From Sclerurus mexicanus (taxonomy: Eukaryota > Chordata > Aves > Passeriformes > Furnariidae), in the NCBI GenBank assembly GCA_013396755.1, contig VWZF01005260.1, positions 496,001-560,000 on the forward strand: 64,000 bases of DNA. Reading direction: 5' to 3'. Positions within the stretch are counted from its first letter, which is position 1; each line of letters starts with the position of its first letter. Of the stretch, positions 50,203 through 62,419 are shown in pieces. The notes beneath the pieces were generated by a model that made no database searches, was not told where the DNA came from, and saw nothing but the letters and a program-made list of their open reading frames with translations. Both the position numbers and the translations under genes were made by a program.

Positions 50203-50889
50203 CATGAACAAAACTGGGCCTGGATGAAAAGGACTTGAAGGTGCTGATGGACGAAAGCCTGGACATGAGCCAGCAACGTGTGCTTGCAGCCCATGAAGCC
50301 AGACATATCCTGGGCCATCTCAGAAATCTGGCCAGAAGGGACATGATCCTCCCCCTCTACTCTGCTCTGGTGAGACCCCACCTGGAGTGTGGTGTCCAGA
50401 TATGAGGTCCTCAGCATAAGGGAAGGCAGGGACCTGTTGGAGTGAGTCCAGAGGAGGACCACAAAAATCACCAGAGGGCTGGAGCACCTCTCCAATGAAG
50501 ACAGGCTAAGAGAGCTGTTCAGCTTGGAGAAAGGAAAGGCTCTGGGGAGACCTCATTGTGGCCTTTCAACTCTTAACAGAGGCCTACAAGAAAGATGGGG
50601 ACAAACTTTTTAGCAGGGCCTGTTGCAAAAGGACAGAAGGTAAGGGTTTGAAACTGAAGGAAGGTCAATTTAGATTAGATATAAGAAAGTTTTTTGCAAT
50701 GAGGCTGGTGAAACCCTGAAATAGATTTCCCAAAGTGGTGGTAGATGCCCTATCCCTGGAAACATTCAAGGCCAGGTTGGATGGGGCTCTGAGTCACCTC
50801 ATCCAGTCAAAGATGTCCTGCTTGTTGCAAGGGGGCTGGACCTAGACCTTTAAGGTCCCTTCCAACACAAACCATTCCATGATTCTATG
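50203..50889 (+). mobile_element. CR1 LINE, 3' fragment
   Basis: The landmarks are 'gaaaaggacttgaaggtgctgatggacgaaagc', 'atgagccagcaacgtgtgcttgcagcc', 'ctctgctctggtgagaccccacctggagtg', 'gaggaccacaaaaat', 'gaagacaggctaagagagctg', 'ctctggggagacctcattgtggcc', 'aggttggatggggctctgag' and the terminal 'cccttccaacacaaaccattccatgattctatgg'. It is 5' truncated, and the start is approximate. Its 3' end abuts the GC-rich LTR block that follows. Confidence 0.94.
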
Positions 50890-50909
50890 GTTGGGGTGGA
50901 GGAATAGAG

Positions 50910-51866
50910 TTCTGGGGCTGACTTTCTTTGTAGCAGTCCCTTCAGTCTGCATTTGTGGCGAATAGTGTTGGTAACATACCAGTGTTCTAGCTATTGTTCC
51001 TGCTGTGGTGTTCCTGCTCTTTCCCAGGTGCTCAAAGTGGGCTGGGGTTCTACGGGAGGTTAGGAAGGGACACCCCCTGGCTGACTGCAGCTGATAACAA
51101 AACCTAGCCAATGCTGTCCTTGCCCAGACACAGCCAGTCCCAGAGGCTCCAGCAGTCCCAGTGCAGGGCACAGCTGAGCCACTCAGCCCCAGGGAAAGCC
51201 TGGGCAAGGGACAGCAAAATGCTGCCCAGCAGCCAGGGCTGAGCAAGGGCAACCAACAAAGAAACGGCCCTGTGAGTCCTGAGGACAGAGCGGGAGGAGG
51301 CAGGAGGGGAAGAGACACCCCAGTGGAGCAGGTGTTTCCCTGCAGACCAAGCAAGGCTTCACAAGACAGTAGGTGGGTATCTCCTGATGGACTGGAGATT
51401 GTGGAAAACCCACAGTGGAGCAGGTTTGTCCTAGAGCACTGCGGCCGTTGGAGGGGCCTCATACTGGAGCAGAAGAAAGTGTGAGAAGGAAGGAGCAGCA
51501 GAGAGGAGCTGTTATGGACTGACCACAGCCCCCCATTCCCCATCCCCTTGGGCCTTGGAGGGAAGGAGGTAGAAGAGTCAGGACTGAGGGGGGGAAGGTG
51601 AGCCTGGAAAGAAGAGTGGACAGATAGAGGGAAGGTGTTTATGGAGGTTTTTTTTTCTAGCTCTCTCACAATCCTAATCTTATTTTGTGGGCAATGCGTT
51701 AAATTAATTTTGCTCAAGTGGAGTCTACTTTGCATGTGACAGTAACAGAGCAGTGATCTGCCTATTTTTGTCTTGACCCACAAGCTTTTTCATCTCATTT
51801 TGTCCCCTTTGTCCTGGTGAGAATGAGCTGTGTGGGTATCTGCCAACCAGCCGTGGTCAATCCACT
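50910..51866 (+). mobile_element. Endogenous retrovirus LTR, diverged relative of the 4.1-kb LTR
   Basis: The right half shares ordered words with the LTR at 4090-5018: 'gtggagcaggtttg', 'gtgtgagaaggaaggagcagcagag', 'ttatg..ctgaccac', 'cattccccatcccc', 'gagcctgg.aagaag' and 'ttaaattaattt', ending with 'tatctgccaaccagccgtggtcaatccac'. The polyadenylation signal of the 4.1-kb copy (AATAAA) is replaced here by AATGCG at 51693-51698. The left half is GC-rich ('cacagccagtcccagaggc', 'gccactcagccccagggaaagcctgg') and LTR-like but not shared with the first copy. The 5' edge, just after the CR1 tail, is approximate. The 313-codon antisense frame at 50842-51783 lies across this block and is not a gene. 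Confidence 0.7.
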
Positions 51867-54800
51867 AGAAAGACAAGCCAAGTTAGCCATAGATTATGTA
51901 ATTTGAGAACAAAATAGACCTGAATATCCTGTTATATGTTTGGCTGATATATAACAAGACAGTGATGTGTGAAGAGCACTCTAAGGAGAATAAAACACAG
52001 GAGAAGTGAGAATTATGATTCTACTCCCCCTGTCAAAGGTATCAGAAGCACAATTCAGGAAGTAGAAAAAGAATCAAAGATCCATTTTTTTTCTTATATC
52101 TGGATGCTATTCAGGTGCTTTCCTATCATTCTCATCAATGCAATTTCTCTGGTTCATGTTCTGTTACCCTAGTGGAATTTGCAATCTAATCAGAAGACAG
52201 CATGTTCTTTGTATAATGTATCGCAAAATATGGTTGAGATTGTTCTTAAATCAGTTCTCAAAAGAAGGTTCTTTAGTTGTATGTATCCCTCCACTACCAA
52301 ATTTTTTAATTTTATGGAGAGCAGAAGCACTTTGTTCATATGCAGAGTGGTATAAAGGCATCTATCAAAATGCCTTGAATATTCCTCCCTATGTTAAGCA
52401 GCAGCACAATTTTAAAAAGAGATTTTATGGTTAACATTTTTCCTCATTTGATTTAACTAAAATACCTTCTTTTTTTTTCTGTCCTGATTCTTACAGTAAT
52501 TTAATATTAATGCAAACATATTAGCTTCTTCCTTTCATCAGCTGAAAATGTCATCACTGAAATAAACATTTTTTGACCATTAGCTTGTTTACAGCATTTG
52601 ATCTCATCTTCTCTTTTAAATACAAAATCGAGAGGGATGACTCATCTCCTAATGCTCTGCAACAGCAGGGGGAGCTTTCAGTTCATTTAGAACTCCTTAG
52701 CGTTTTTAATTTATCATTCACGAAAGTGTAACTGAGCTGTGTTGCATTGTAGAATAGATTTTTAGATTAAACGATTTCTGATTCCTAGTGCCAACAGCAT
52801 ACCTGAATAATAAACAAATAGCATCAACACCAAACCAAATCAAAAAACAAACAACCCCCTCCCCTTCAAACCACATCACCCACACACACAAAGTTAACCC
52901 TCCTTGCTGATTCAGTGGCAGTTTAGTCTCCTAAGAAAGAGGCAAGAGTTCAAGTTCTTTGACTGGCACTTTATTATGGCTCATGTCTTACAGCTGGATG
53001 CATTTTGAATGTCACAAGACTGTTTTGATAGTCATAAACCATTGTAACATCAGAGTGAAATACGTAAAATTGATTGTACTCGGGTGTGTATCAGCTGGTA
53101 TAGAAAGATTCATGAGTCTATGAATGAGTCTGAAAAACTGTTGCCAGATTTCTTGTTTCCAAAAAACCTGATTCTGAGTATAATAAAAATGTTTTTCCAG
53201 GTAGTTTCCATGGAAAACCTAATGGAAGGATACATTTTTATTCTTTGTAAACAATGTATTTATATATTTATTAATTATTTTCAACTAACCTCTTCCAGCA
53301 CTGATGCATAACAATGTACTTTTTATGACCACGTATTTTTCCATGTCTAATTAGCATTAGAACATGACATTGCATACAAAAAAGAGTAGAAAAGAAACAT
53401 CTAAGAGTGCAACATTCATCAATAATGTGCAATTTGCACTTACAGTGGCAGTACACCATCACACAAGCTAGACTCAAACCCACAGAAGTTGCACTTAACT
53501 ATGTTTATTTATTTGTATCTTGACTTGTAAGTAAAGTTGGGCACATACAGCCACAGTTCTGCCCTTAGAAACTTTTGGCAAAATATCCTTTTCATCTTGT
53601 ATTTAATTTAGTGTTTTAATTATTTCTTCTAGGTAATTTCTACTTATTTCATGCAGACATTTGAAAAACTCCTGTCTTTATCAGCTTTCCATTTACTTGT
53701 ATTTTTTTTTGTCTCTGAACAGTAATGTTTTCATTCTGTTGCAGCCACCATTTTTGCAGCATCCTATATTTTCAGATTCCTGACTTTATTAATTTTTAAT
53801 ATGTTGAGCAATGAAATCCGAGTTCATTTGGAAGAGTTTCAGGAATGACACTTAAATTCCTAAATTTCTAAAATTTTAGTTCATTGTCATACCTTCTTAC
53901 ATCTTAGAGCCATTTTTTTCCAGATACATGCCTCAGATGCACTATCATTTGTCTGTATAGCCTCACTTTGTGTGCTGTACTTCATAACATCTGTTAAAAT
54001 ACTTCCGCCTCACATGTGCTTTTCACTTTATTTGTCACCAAATTCCATTTTGCCTTCAATTCTGGCTTTCAACTTCAACATTTCATCTTCTTCATCCAGC
54101 CTTTCTTTCACCTTAATTAAAATTTAGCATTGGAAATAAAGTGTACGTCAGCATTATCTATGGAAGGAAAACTGATTTCCACAGCACAGCTGCCTATCTT
54201 TATTATTATTGTACTGGAATATAAATAGTGTTTATAAATAGTTCACATATCACTACAAAGTTGGGCAAAGTAATCCTGATAAAGACTTGTGATCTAACTG
54301 TTAGACATTTATTACTTACTTCATGGTATCAACTTCCTTGGTCACTAACACCTGACTAATTTTAGACTCTCAGACCCTCACTCCACAGCTGATCTTCTGT
54401 TAAAATAGCTGTCATAGGGTGAACAGGCAGCTTGAAATGAACAGTCAAGATTAACTTTGTTAACACTGTTAACAGAGCTGAAAGCTGTTTTGCTTTGACA
54501 TCCTTCTAAGTCATGTCAGGATGTATAATCCAAAATCCCCTTGCCCTGTTTATTCTTTTACATCATCTCTTCTGCCTGTAACCTCTGCTGACATGATTAA
54601 TACTAATGTTAAAAATCCATGTTCTCATGTATTATGAAATCCAAGCCCTTTGATTTCTACTGGAAGTACTCACACTGATTAGAAAATTACAATAAGCCAA
54701 AAAGAAGTACTCAAAATAAATCTTTGCACTTTGTAGCTATGAGAAAATTATTTAAATTCTTTGGTCTCCCAGTGACTCATCTTTGGTAAATGTAATCTTT

Positions 54801-57800
54801 TCTCTTAAGGATGTGCAGTTGTCAAAATGATAAAATCTGTAGGAGAAGAAATGTATATAGAGGAATGTTATTAAATATAATGTGGGGCAAAGAACTTCAG
54901 TACATGCAAATCTGTGATTCCTCAGTATAAAATTAAATTTAATGATTTATAGAGTTATAATGATTGATGTCTTGGGCTTCCTGATTTTTGCAAGGACTTT
55001 TGAAGTGACTCATTGAAATTAAGAATTTCATTAAACTACAATCATAGATCAGTTTATTAAGATACTGTTCCAAGAACAGAGAAAGCACAAAGTGAGCAAA
55101 TACTTGCCATTTGGAAAAAAATTAAGTGACACTTCATGGTTTTTATAATGTTCTGTATGACGCCTAGCACATTCCAATGCTCAGAAAAAAAGATAATACA
55201 CACTAGATGAGAACGTGTGCAACTGAAAATCCATCAGTCTATATTGCGTAGCATGGAATACTTTCACCATGTTGACAAGATTAATGTTGGCTGTTTAGAA
55301 GGCCACATATCCAAATTAGATACAAGCAGACTGAGATATCCAATACCTTTCTCCAAGGACAGTGGAAGGGTTTATTAAAATTCATTCACCAACTGCTAAG
55401 TGTAACAAACATAAAAAGGAAGGCGGGATTATAATGTTGCCAGACGTCCACAAATGCACCAGTATCAGCTTCAAAAGTAATTTTCAAGGCCTCCAAGCAC
55501 AATATGGGATAGAAGAATCAATACATAGAAGGCCTGTCTAACCACCAGGCATGTAAAATGACTGAGATAAACTTTGATGTGGCACAAGCAAACCAAGGGC
55601 ATGATGTTGGGTTTTTGTGCCTTATGCAAATGCCCCAGTGGATAAGCCATTACTGTACCTCTGAAGAACTTCACACAAAGATTAAGAAAGTTCTTTGTAT
55701 TTCATCTAGGATTTATGAAATTAATTTTAGAGCTTCAGGGGGAAATAAAATTAAAAAAAAATAAAATTCTTCCCTACTTTGGTAATAGTTTAATGAAACC
55801 ACTATTCTGAAAAAGTATTCATAAAGCCAACTGTCACTACTTGTCTCCTTTCATGCCTATAAAACTTATTTTTTGAAGAGAACTCCATTTACAAAAAGAA
55901 AGAAATAGTTTCTGGACTTACAGAAAAGGGCTTGCTCTAGGACTTTTAATAAAATCTAAGCAAAATACATTACTGTCTTTACAGAGAAGTCAAGTGCTTA
56001 ACAACAACAACATAATGAGAACAGTGTGGCTGAACTTAAGCTTCCCAAATTAATCAATTAATCAGTCTTTGAAAGGATAAATATAAAATTCAGAGTGTGA
56101 CTTGAAAATAATAAGAGTTGAACCTGCACTTTGGTTCACCTTTCCTTGTAACACTGAAGACATAGGCATGTAATCTGTAACAATGTTTTATTTTTTTTTC
56201 TATTTATAAATCCTTGGGAGTGATCAGAACTTCCATAGATGAGGCTATATACTGCCCTCCTGCAATGAAAATGAACAATTATTGCATAGAATTATTAAAG
56301 AAATTGCAGGATAAAAACAGCTAGTGCTGAACTAAGAGCAGGAAAATGGGCTGTTGACATTTTTAAAAACAAATATATATTCATTATTTCTGTGCAAGTC
56401 TTATATAGTTTGTATGCTTCCAGCAGCCCAGGCCATTAATACAAGCTTGAGCAGCCCAACAGCATCAGGCACCTCTCCAAGTTTCTAATGGGGTTCCAAA
56501 CACCCTCAGTTTGGAACATTCCACATTCTTGAGGTAGTCTGCCGTCACATTAATCTAGAATAAAAAGAAAATCTCATACAACCATATAATCCATTTGATC
56601 CCTCGAATTCCTCTCAACATAAAATGTAGTTTAGTGAATGAATTACATAACCTTATGGAAGGTTATACTGTGATAAAAAACAGAGTTGATCTTTACTGAA
56701 GTGACTGCCAGGATATTACTCAAGGGTATATATAATTTGGCAAAATCTTGCTTCAGACTACCAAATACTTCCACATTATGAAAGACATTATTTATTCAGA
56801 GATTAAGACAAGGCAAAATATTTTGTAAAAGATAATGGTTTCAGACTTATTTGGGAGGGTGTTGTAGGGGGCTATAGATTTTCTTTACTAAAAAGCTCTG
56901 GAGAAAAAGATATTCTCTTAATATTTAGTACCTTGTCATTTCTATAGTCAGTAACACACAATTTGATAAATATACTACTTGTTTTTTGGAAAAATCCTGA
57001 TTTTTTTTTCACTTGAAACTCTTGCTGCAGTACTTATCCACAGGTTTCAAGGGAGTTGGAATTAAAAAGAAGGAAACGCCACAATTCACAAAACATGAAA
57101 TTATTTTCTCTAGGTCCATACACTAAGCAACATTATCACACAAGTACAAAAACAAAGAGAAATTTAAAAAGAGAAAATATTTGATTACAGCTACTGAACC
57201 CAATACTGAAGCTTTTTCCTGCAGGTGATAAACCTAATCATAAGGCAACATTATAAGGCATACAGAGTTCCAAAAATATAAAAAACCTTGTGGTAGATAG
57301 GAACAAAATCTAACAGTTTAATCTAACATGATTCTTCTAAAATATGATTTACATATGAGGTTTCTCAGTTTTTGAACATTTACTGTGACTAAATCAAATC
57401 AATTCATTCTCAACTTTTGAATGTTATTATTCTCATATCAAGAGTCAAATAAACATTCCATTTTGAATGTATATTTTAGATCTTAAATATATGGCTTGAT
57501 AGTAATATGTAATCAAACCTGACATTGACTTCAGTAGGAATATGACTTTTTGTCAGAATACTACTCTGACAGTAGTTTTCATGAAATTTGTGGCATGTGC
57601 ACAGAATCTGAATGGCAACATGTATAAAAGAAAGTCTGCTAAATGATATCTAGCTATATATGAAGTATATATGTTCTACCAACAGGTAGTTAAAATGTTC
57701 ACATTTCATCATATTTCATCATTGACAGAAATAGAAAACTTAAGACTAATTTTGAATATTAAAGAAGTGGAGTTCAGGTGGAGTATACTGAATGTGGCAG

Positions 57801-58661
57801 TTGTCTTCTCTGATATATTCTCTCCAGGGGCTGCCAAAATATCAGCCAAAAAGCATGCATAATGAGCCCTTAATCATTAGCAGTAAGTGATATCAAAATT
57901 AAAGGTAAAAGCTAGCACTTTTTTCATGGTAAAAAAATTTCAGAGGCTAGGCAAAGGAGGACCTGGTTCATACTAAACAATTTGCTCCTACAGACAGTAA
58001 ATCAATCTACCTCAGCAAACTGCTAAAACTGGCTCTTTAATACTTTAAGGACTCACGACTTACAAAAGGTAAGTAAAGAAGTCAGTTAGCAAATGTGTAA
58101 ATAGGTAATGGAATCTGTTTTCTGTATTATTGATATATTATGCAATCTTTGGGAGACACACACGGTGAAATGTTTCTACAATACATGAAATTTGTGCATT
58201 GGAACAACTTTTAACATGTTGTGACCAGCTGGAAAACTATTCATGGTAAAAGGTATCTCATTAAAGCACAAGAGTTAGTTCAAGGGTGGCATTATATAAT
58301 TCAGCCAGCTTCTGTTACTACAAACATGACAGTAGAGACACTGCTTGGAACATACAATATTGGCACACAGGATCAAGGTGAAATTTGTTCTTCTAAATGT
58401 GGAAGTGCCTAGCAGCTCATTTTACTTACCCCACACAAACTGTGTATAATTTTTCATGTTCTTGTACATGGATGACTTGTAAAGACAATGACTTAATTTT
58501 GTTAGGAACTCCTTTTCACCAAACTTTCTTTTTCTATCTCCTCTCTAATGCATCTTGCAATTCATAGAAAATGGAAGTCATAAGTGGCAAAGAGAGATAT
58601 AGACCAATAATACAAATGCTAGGACAACAAAAACCCTTCAAAAATATCCACTGATGCCATA
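51867..58661. other. Unassigned AT-rich noncoding DNA
   Basis: About 6.8 kb with no recognised gene or named repeat. Small items are a CACACA run near 52880, a T-run at 53702-53710 and an ATTTCATCAT duplication at 57703-57722. The open frame at 52138-52434 (98 codons) is unrecognised. The patch 52620-52790 is less AT-biased. Confidence 0.5.
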
Positions 58662-58666
58662 CACCC
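58662..58666. repeat. 5' target-site duplication CACCC of the solo LTR
   Basis: CACCC directly precedes the LTR's TG and is repeated directly after its terminal CA at 59436-59440. The right copy sits in an ACACAC context, which leaves slight ambiguity in the exact frame. Confidence 0.75.
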
Positions 58667-59140
58667 TGTGATAGTGTGCTTTCCCCTCCCCACCTCACTG
58701 CCCCAACCTGACCTTTATTTCCCCTAAGTCTAGTGAAGTGGTAACCACCAGCGGTGGTGGTTATTGTGGGTGTGTCTGGTCCTTTTAGCTGCAGCTGACT
58801 CAGAGTGGATTTGGAGGAGACAGATAACAACCCAATAGCTAATCTGAGCAATGTACCTGCCTAACCACAGTGCTGGTCAGTGGTCTGACTCAAGCCAAGT
58901 TTGAAAGAAATGAACATCTATAGTCAGTATGCAAATATGACTATAAATCAATTATTTTACTCCATAAATGCTGGACAGCTCAGGGCCCACTGAGCTCTCC
59001 TGTGTGGCAGGGGGCTACATGCCAGGTCCTCCCCCTGAGTAACCTCTCAAGGTTACTTCTTGAGGCTGAGAGACTCCTTGCCACAACAGATCCTTAGTGG
59101 ATGATCCATACTGAAATCTTATCTAAGGATTTGGTTGCAC

Positions 59141-59150
59141 ATATAAAATA
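59141..59150 (+). promoter_or_regulatory. TATA-like box in the solo LTR
   Basis: ATATAAAATA lies about 240 bp before the AATAAA signal inside the LTR, the usual U3 promoter arrangement. Confidence 0.5.
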
Positions 59151-59383
59151 CTTTAGACATAAAACATTGACCACGTCTGGGGCTAAATCTGGATCCAGCT
59201 GCACTAAACTCTCCTCTGAGGAGGAGTTTAGAAAAAAAGGGTGTCCTTTCTGAAACTCATGACTCTGTATGAGGATCTCCCTGATAGTTTTGTCTGACCC
59301 TGTCCTCTATGCAGTAAATAGTCAAGTGTACCTTGCCTATGGTCACATGTACCATCAAACTTTGTTAAAATGCTGTTTATATC

Positions 59384-59389
59384 AATAAA
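59384..59389 (+). promoter_or_regulatory. Polyadenylation signal AATAAA of the solo LTR
   Basis: Canonical AATAAA lies 46 bp before the LTR's 3' end. Confidence 0.65.
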
Positions 59390-59435
59390 CATATTGCTAC
59401 TTCTCTCTTATGAGCGAAGTACTTCATCCACAACA

Positions 59436-59440
59436 CACCC
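59436..59440. repeat. 3' target-site duplication CACCC of the solo LTR
   Basis: This pairs with the identical CACCC at 58662-58666. Confidence 0.75.
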
Positions 59441-61589
59441 CCAGAGGTCAATTTAGACCTGTATTACCTGTTTTGGTATTCTTCAGTGGGAGAAAATTAA
59501 CTAATTTCCAATTAATGATTACTGACACTTCTATGTCTTGTAATCTCTAGCTTCAAGAAGCCATCTCATTCTCTGAGAACACAAATGCTTGAAAAGCAGC
59601 AACGTTCATTCTTGCAGCAGTTTATGTGCAGAAGAATTCAAACAATAGATCCTTTAGCCACTCCAGCATCATTTTAAGGAAGAGCTATTATTAGTAACCC
59701 CAGGCAAGAGATGCAGGATTTATCCCATGATTAAGTCAGATTTACTGGACAGAGGGTAAGTGACCTTATAGCTTAAGAGCTGAATTTTAAATGTCTGTAT
59801 TGAAAACTCCTGAACATAAAATAACCTGAAGGGCATAACACAAGGGGAATAATAAAAGCATATATTCACAGCAACGCATATGAGCATATTTTCTATTGTG
59901 CTGCATTATTGGTTCACTGTAGCTGAAACACTGCAAGACATTTATTTAAGAGGAGTGTTCATTCAAATACTCTATTTGCCTTCTGTGATACACAAATATC
60001 ACCATTACCATTACTCCTTTGGTGTAATCTAGATTTTCTGCTGATCTGAAATGTTTCTGAAGTGAAAAAAATATCGCTGCCTCCAGTCGATATAGATGAT
60101 GTCATTCTCTGATGATTGGCATTTCACAGATATCACAGTAGTAAATAGGAGAAATTAGAATATTTTGGGGACACTTCAGCAGAAAGTTCTTTCTTCACAA
60201 AGATCTTGCATAACCTTTAAGTTATGCTATAGGCCTCCTTAGCCTAACGTCTATGGAGGTAAGTGAAGGACTTTTCAGTGACCTCAGTAGTCTCTGGGAA
60301 TGATAAGTCTGACTTGCTCTCTTCAGAGAGCTATTAACAGTGTTCAACACATAAAAATTTAGAGGATAGAGGAGATAAGTCATTTAAGATGCTTTACACT
60401 GTTCGGGTGGGTGGAGCCCCAGCACACAATGCTATGCAGTGAACACCAGATTCTCTGATAATAAAAACTTTTTTAAATCTAAAGTCACAGAGTCATGACA
60501 TAGTTTAGTTGGATTTTGTTTCTTTCATTGGGAGTTTTTTTTTGGCCAAGAAACCCTGTGAGAGAAACCAAAATCAAATGCTCTACGTGTGGAGGTTTCA
60601 TAGGGTTACATGAACTTTTCGTAATGATCCACTTCAGGGTTTCAGCAGACAATGCAGAGTCAGGAAATGCAGAATGTTTCCTGTAACAATAGTAACTGTG
60701 CTACACATCTTTTTCTGAATGTCTACCTTCTTGGTTTTTCTTTTAAATTCCATACACTTGGAAAGCATTCAGCCTATGGTCAACGGCACATCTGAGTTCC
60801 AGGATTTGCCACTGGGTGAGAGCTTCCACAGGTTGACAGAGCAAAGCTGCTCTAAGAGTAGTTTCCACTGGAGGAAAAAAAAAAATAAAAGAAGGGAGAG
60901 GGGAGGGAAAATAAATGTGAATTTGTGTATAAAATAGTTTGGGAAACACATCTAAGACCTTTGAGTCCCATCATGAACCTAACACGAAGAAGTTCATCAC
61001 TAAACCATGTCTTTTCAAAGATCATGGAGAGTGATCTGGCAACTACAACAGTGAATTACCTGAGGACTCTGGGATGCATCTCATGAGGTACCTTAGAGTT
61101 ATGCATTGTCAGCTCCTTCAGATGGTCTTGAAAATGATCTTCTACTGTGAGAGAAATTTTCTTCTCCCAGCTCCTGCCTTGCGTGCATCAACTTGAGAGG
61201 TGTGGGAAGAGGGATTGCTGGTGAGGAGTGAGGCAAAAAAAAATGAATGCTGACTAGAAATCTGGTTTAACTCTTAAAGCATTAATAAAAAGTACTATGG
61301 ATATTTGCTGTAGATCAGCTAACATTAATTGTATGGCAAGCTGCTTCCATTACCATTGAGGACAACTGTAAACATAAGTAAAGATTTCATTCAAAGGAGG
61401 GTTTTATTATGTATTACATGTCATTTGTCAGATATTAAAACTTGTCACATCAGTAAAACTTTTTTGAATGGAATAAGAGACTAGGAAATTCACTCTACCA
61501 ACTCTAGATCTTGCATTCATTTAAACCAAAGGTAATAATTCATCCATGCAGAGCATACTGCTTTCTTAAATCTGATTTCTATATGCCAG
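59441..61589. other. Unassigned AT-rich noncoding DNA
   Basis: No gene is seen. The short GC-richer string near 60400-60470 ('gggtgggtggagccccagcac') might be an LTR remnant but is too small to assign. Confidence 0.5.
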
Positions 61590-61594
61590 ACATG
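61590..61594. repeat. 5' target-site duplication ACATG of the second solo LTR
   Basis: ACATG directly precedes TGTTATAG and is repeated at 62420-62424 directly after the terminal CA. Confidence 0.8.
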
Positions 61595-62419
61595 TGTTAT
61601 AGTTTCGGTACCTCACTGTAATTCCTCCCAAAAAGCTTGGAGCCAATGCCTGAGTTTTGTAAAGATGGTTAACAAAGGACTGGATGAATATTCATATCCT
61701 GATGTTAACGACTTGGCCTAGAGCCTTTTGTGCTGGTCTCTCCCCAGGCTGGGAGGGGGACAGAAGACAGCTCAGGTGAGGAAAGTGGCCAGGGTTTCTG
61801 CGTTTTCTGCACAGGTTCAGGAAGCTCACCCTCTCGGCAGAGTGAGCGAGGACAAGGGCACACCAGGTCTGGCATCACTGGAAAGCTAGAAATGTGTCTC
61901 TCCCTCTCTAACTCAGCCGATTTGCCTCTGGGAGCCAGAGCCCACTGCGGGAGCTGCCCGAACCGGGAGAGGTGCCACCTGCGAGGAGGACCAGCCAAGC
62001 CAGAAGTGTAGAGAGGGGCTAGCTGGCCAAGGCATGACATCACTACCTGCTGTCAGTAAATATAACTGCACCCCTTTAGGGTACCTTGAGGCACAACATC
62101 ACCACCTGGTGTCAATAAATATAATTGCACCCCTCATTTTCTTTTTGAATAGCAGAGAACATTGACTTTTGTTTCCTTTTTGTTCAAAGGGTTTATTACA
62201 AACTGTTTTGTTTTGGTCCTTTTCTGGACATATATAGATATATTGTGGGCAAGAACGGTTATCCTTTTCCTATATACTTTTCTAATTAAAGTTCTGTTTC
62301 TAAATTTAAAGGAGAGGGGTTATTTCTTTTTTTGACTGATCTTCTTGGGGGAAGAAGGCCGTTCCTTTTTCTCTCTCTTAGCCAACATAGGTGTCTTAGT
62401 TCTCCCCTGACCTAAGACA
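61595..62419 (+). mobile_element. Solo LTR of an endogenous retrovirus with duplicated TATA segment
   Basis: The element is 825 bp, starts TGTTATAGTTT and ends CCTAAGACA, and is flanked by an exact 5-bp duplication ACATG (61590-61594 and 62420-62424). The first half is GC-rich (61.73-62.03 kb) in an AT-rich surround. A tandem 59-bp-period segment at 62031-62134 places two TATA-like AAATATAA boxes in a row, and an ATTAAA polyadenylation-type signal sits at 62285-62290. The signals fit the + strand. No retroviral coding sequence is adjacent. Reading frames at 61705-62043 on both strands fall within the GC-rich part and are not considered genes. The family is not named; the 5-bp duplication fits an ERVL-like integrase. 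Confidence 0.87.
62031..62134 (+). repeat. 59-bp-period duplication carrying two TATA-like boxes
   Basis: 'ggcatgacatcactacctg..gtcagtaaatataactgcacccct' at 62031 is followed by 'ggcacaacatcaccacctg..gtcaataaatataattgcacccct' at 62090. The two copies differ at several positions, so the duplication predates a good part of the element's decay and may be typical of its family. Confidence 0.88.

Larger units (their letters stand above)
58667..59435 (+). mobile_element. Solo LTR of an endogenous retrovirus, complete with target-site duplication
   Basis: The element is 769 bp, starts TGTGATAG and ends CCACAACA, so it has the TG...CA termini of retroviral LTRs. It is flanked by an exact 5-bp repeat, CACCC, at 58662-58666 and 59436-59440; 5 bp is the size expected of ERVL-type and some other retroviral integrases. 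A TATA-like ATATAAAATA lies at 59141-59150 and an AATAAA polyadenylation signal at 59384-59389, both fitting the + strand. No retroviral genes are adjacent, so recombination between two LTRs has probably removed the body. The family is not named. Confidence 0.88.

Noticed and set aside
50842..51783. Longest open frame in the window (313 codons, minus strand)
   Set aside because: It runs antisense across the CR1 3' end and a GC-rich LTR, where stop codons are rarer by composition. The peptide shows no domain that I recognise.
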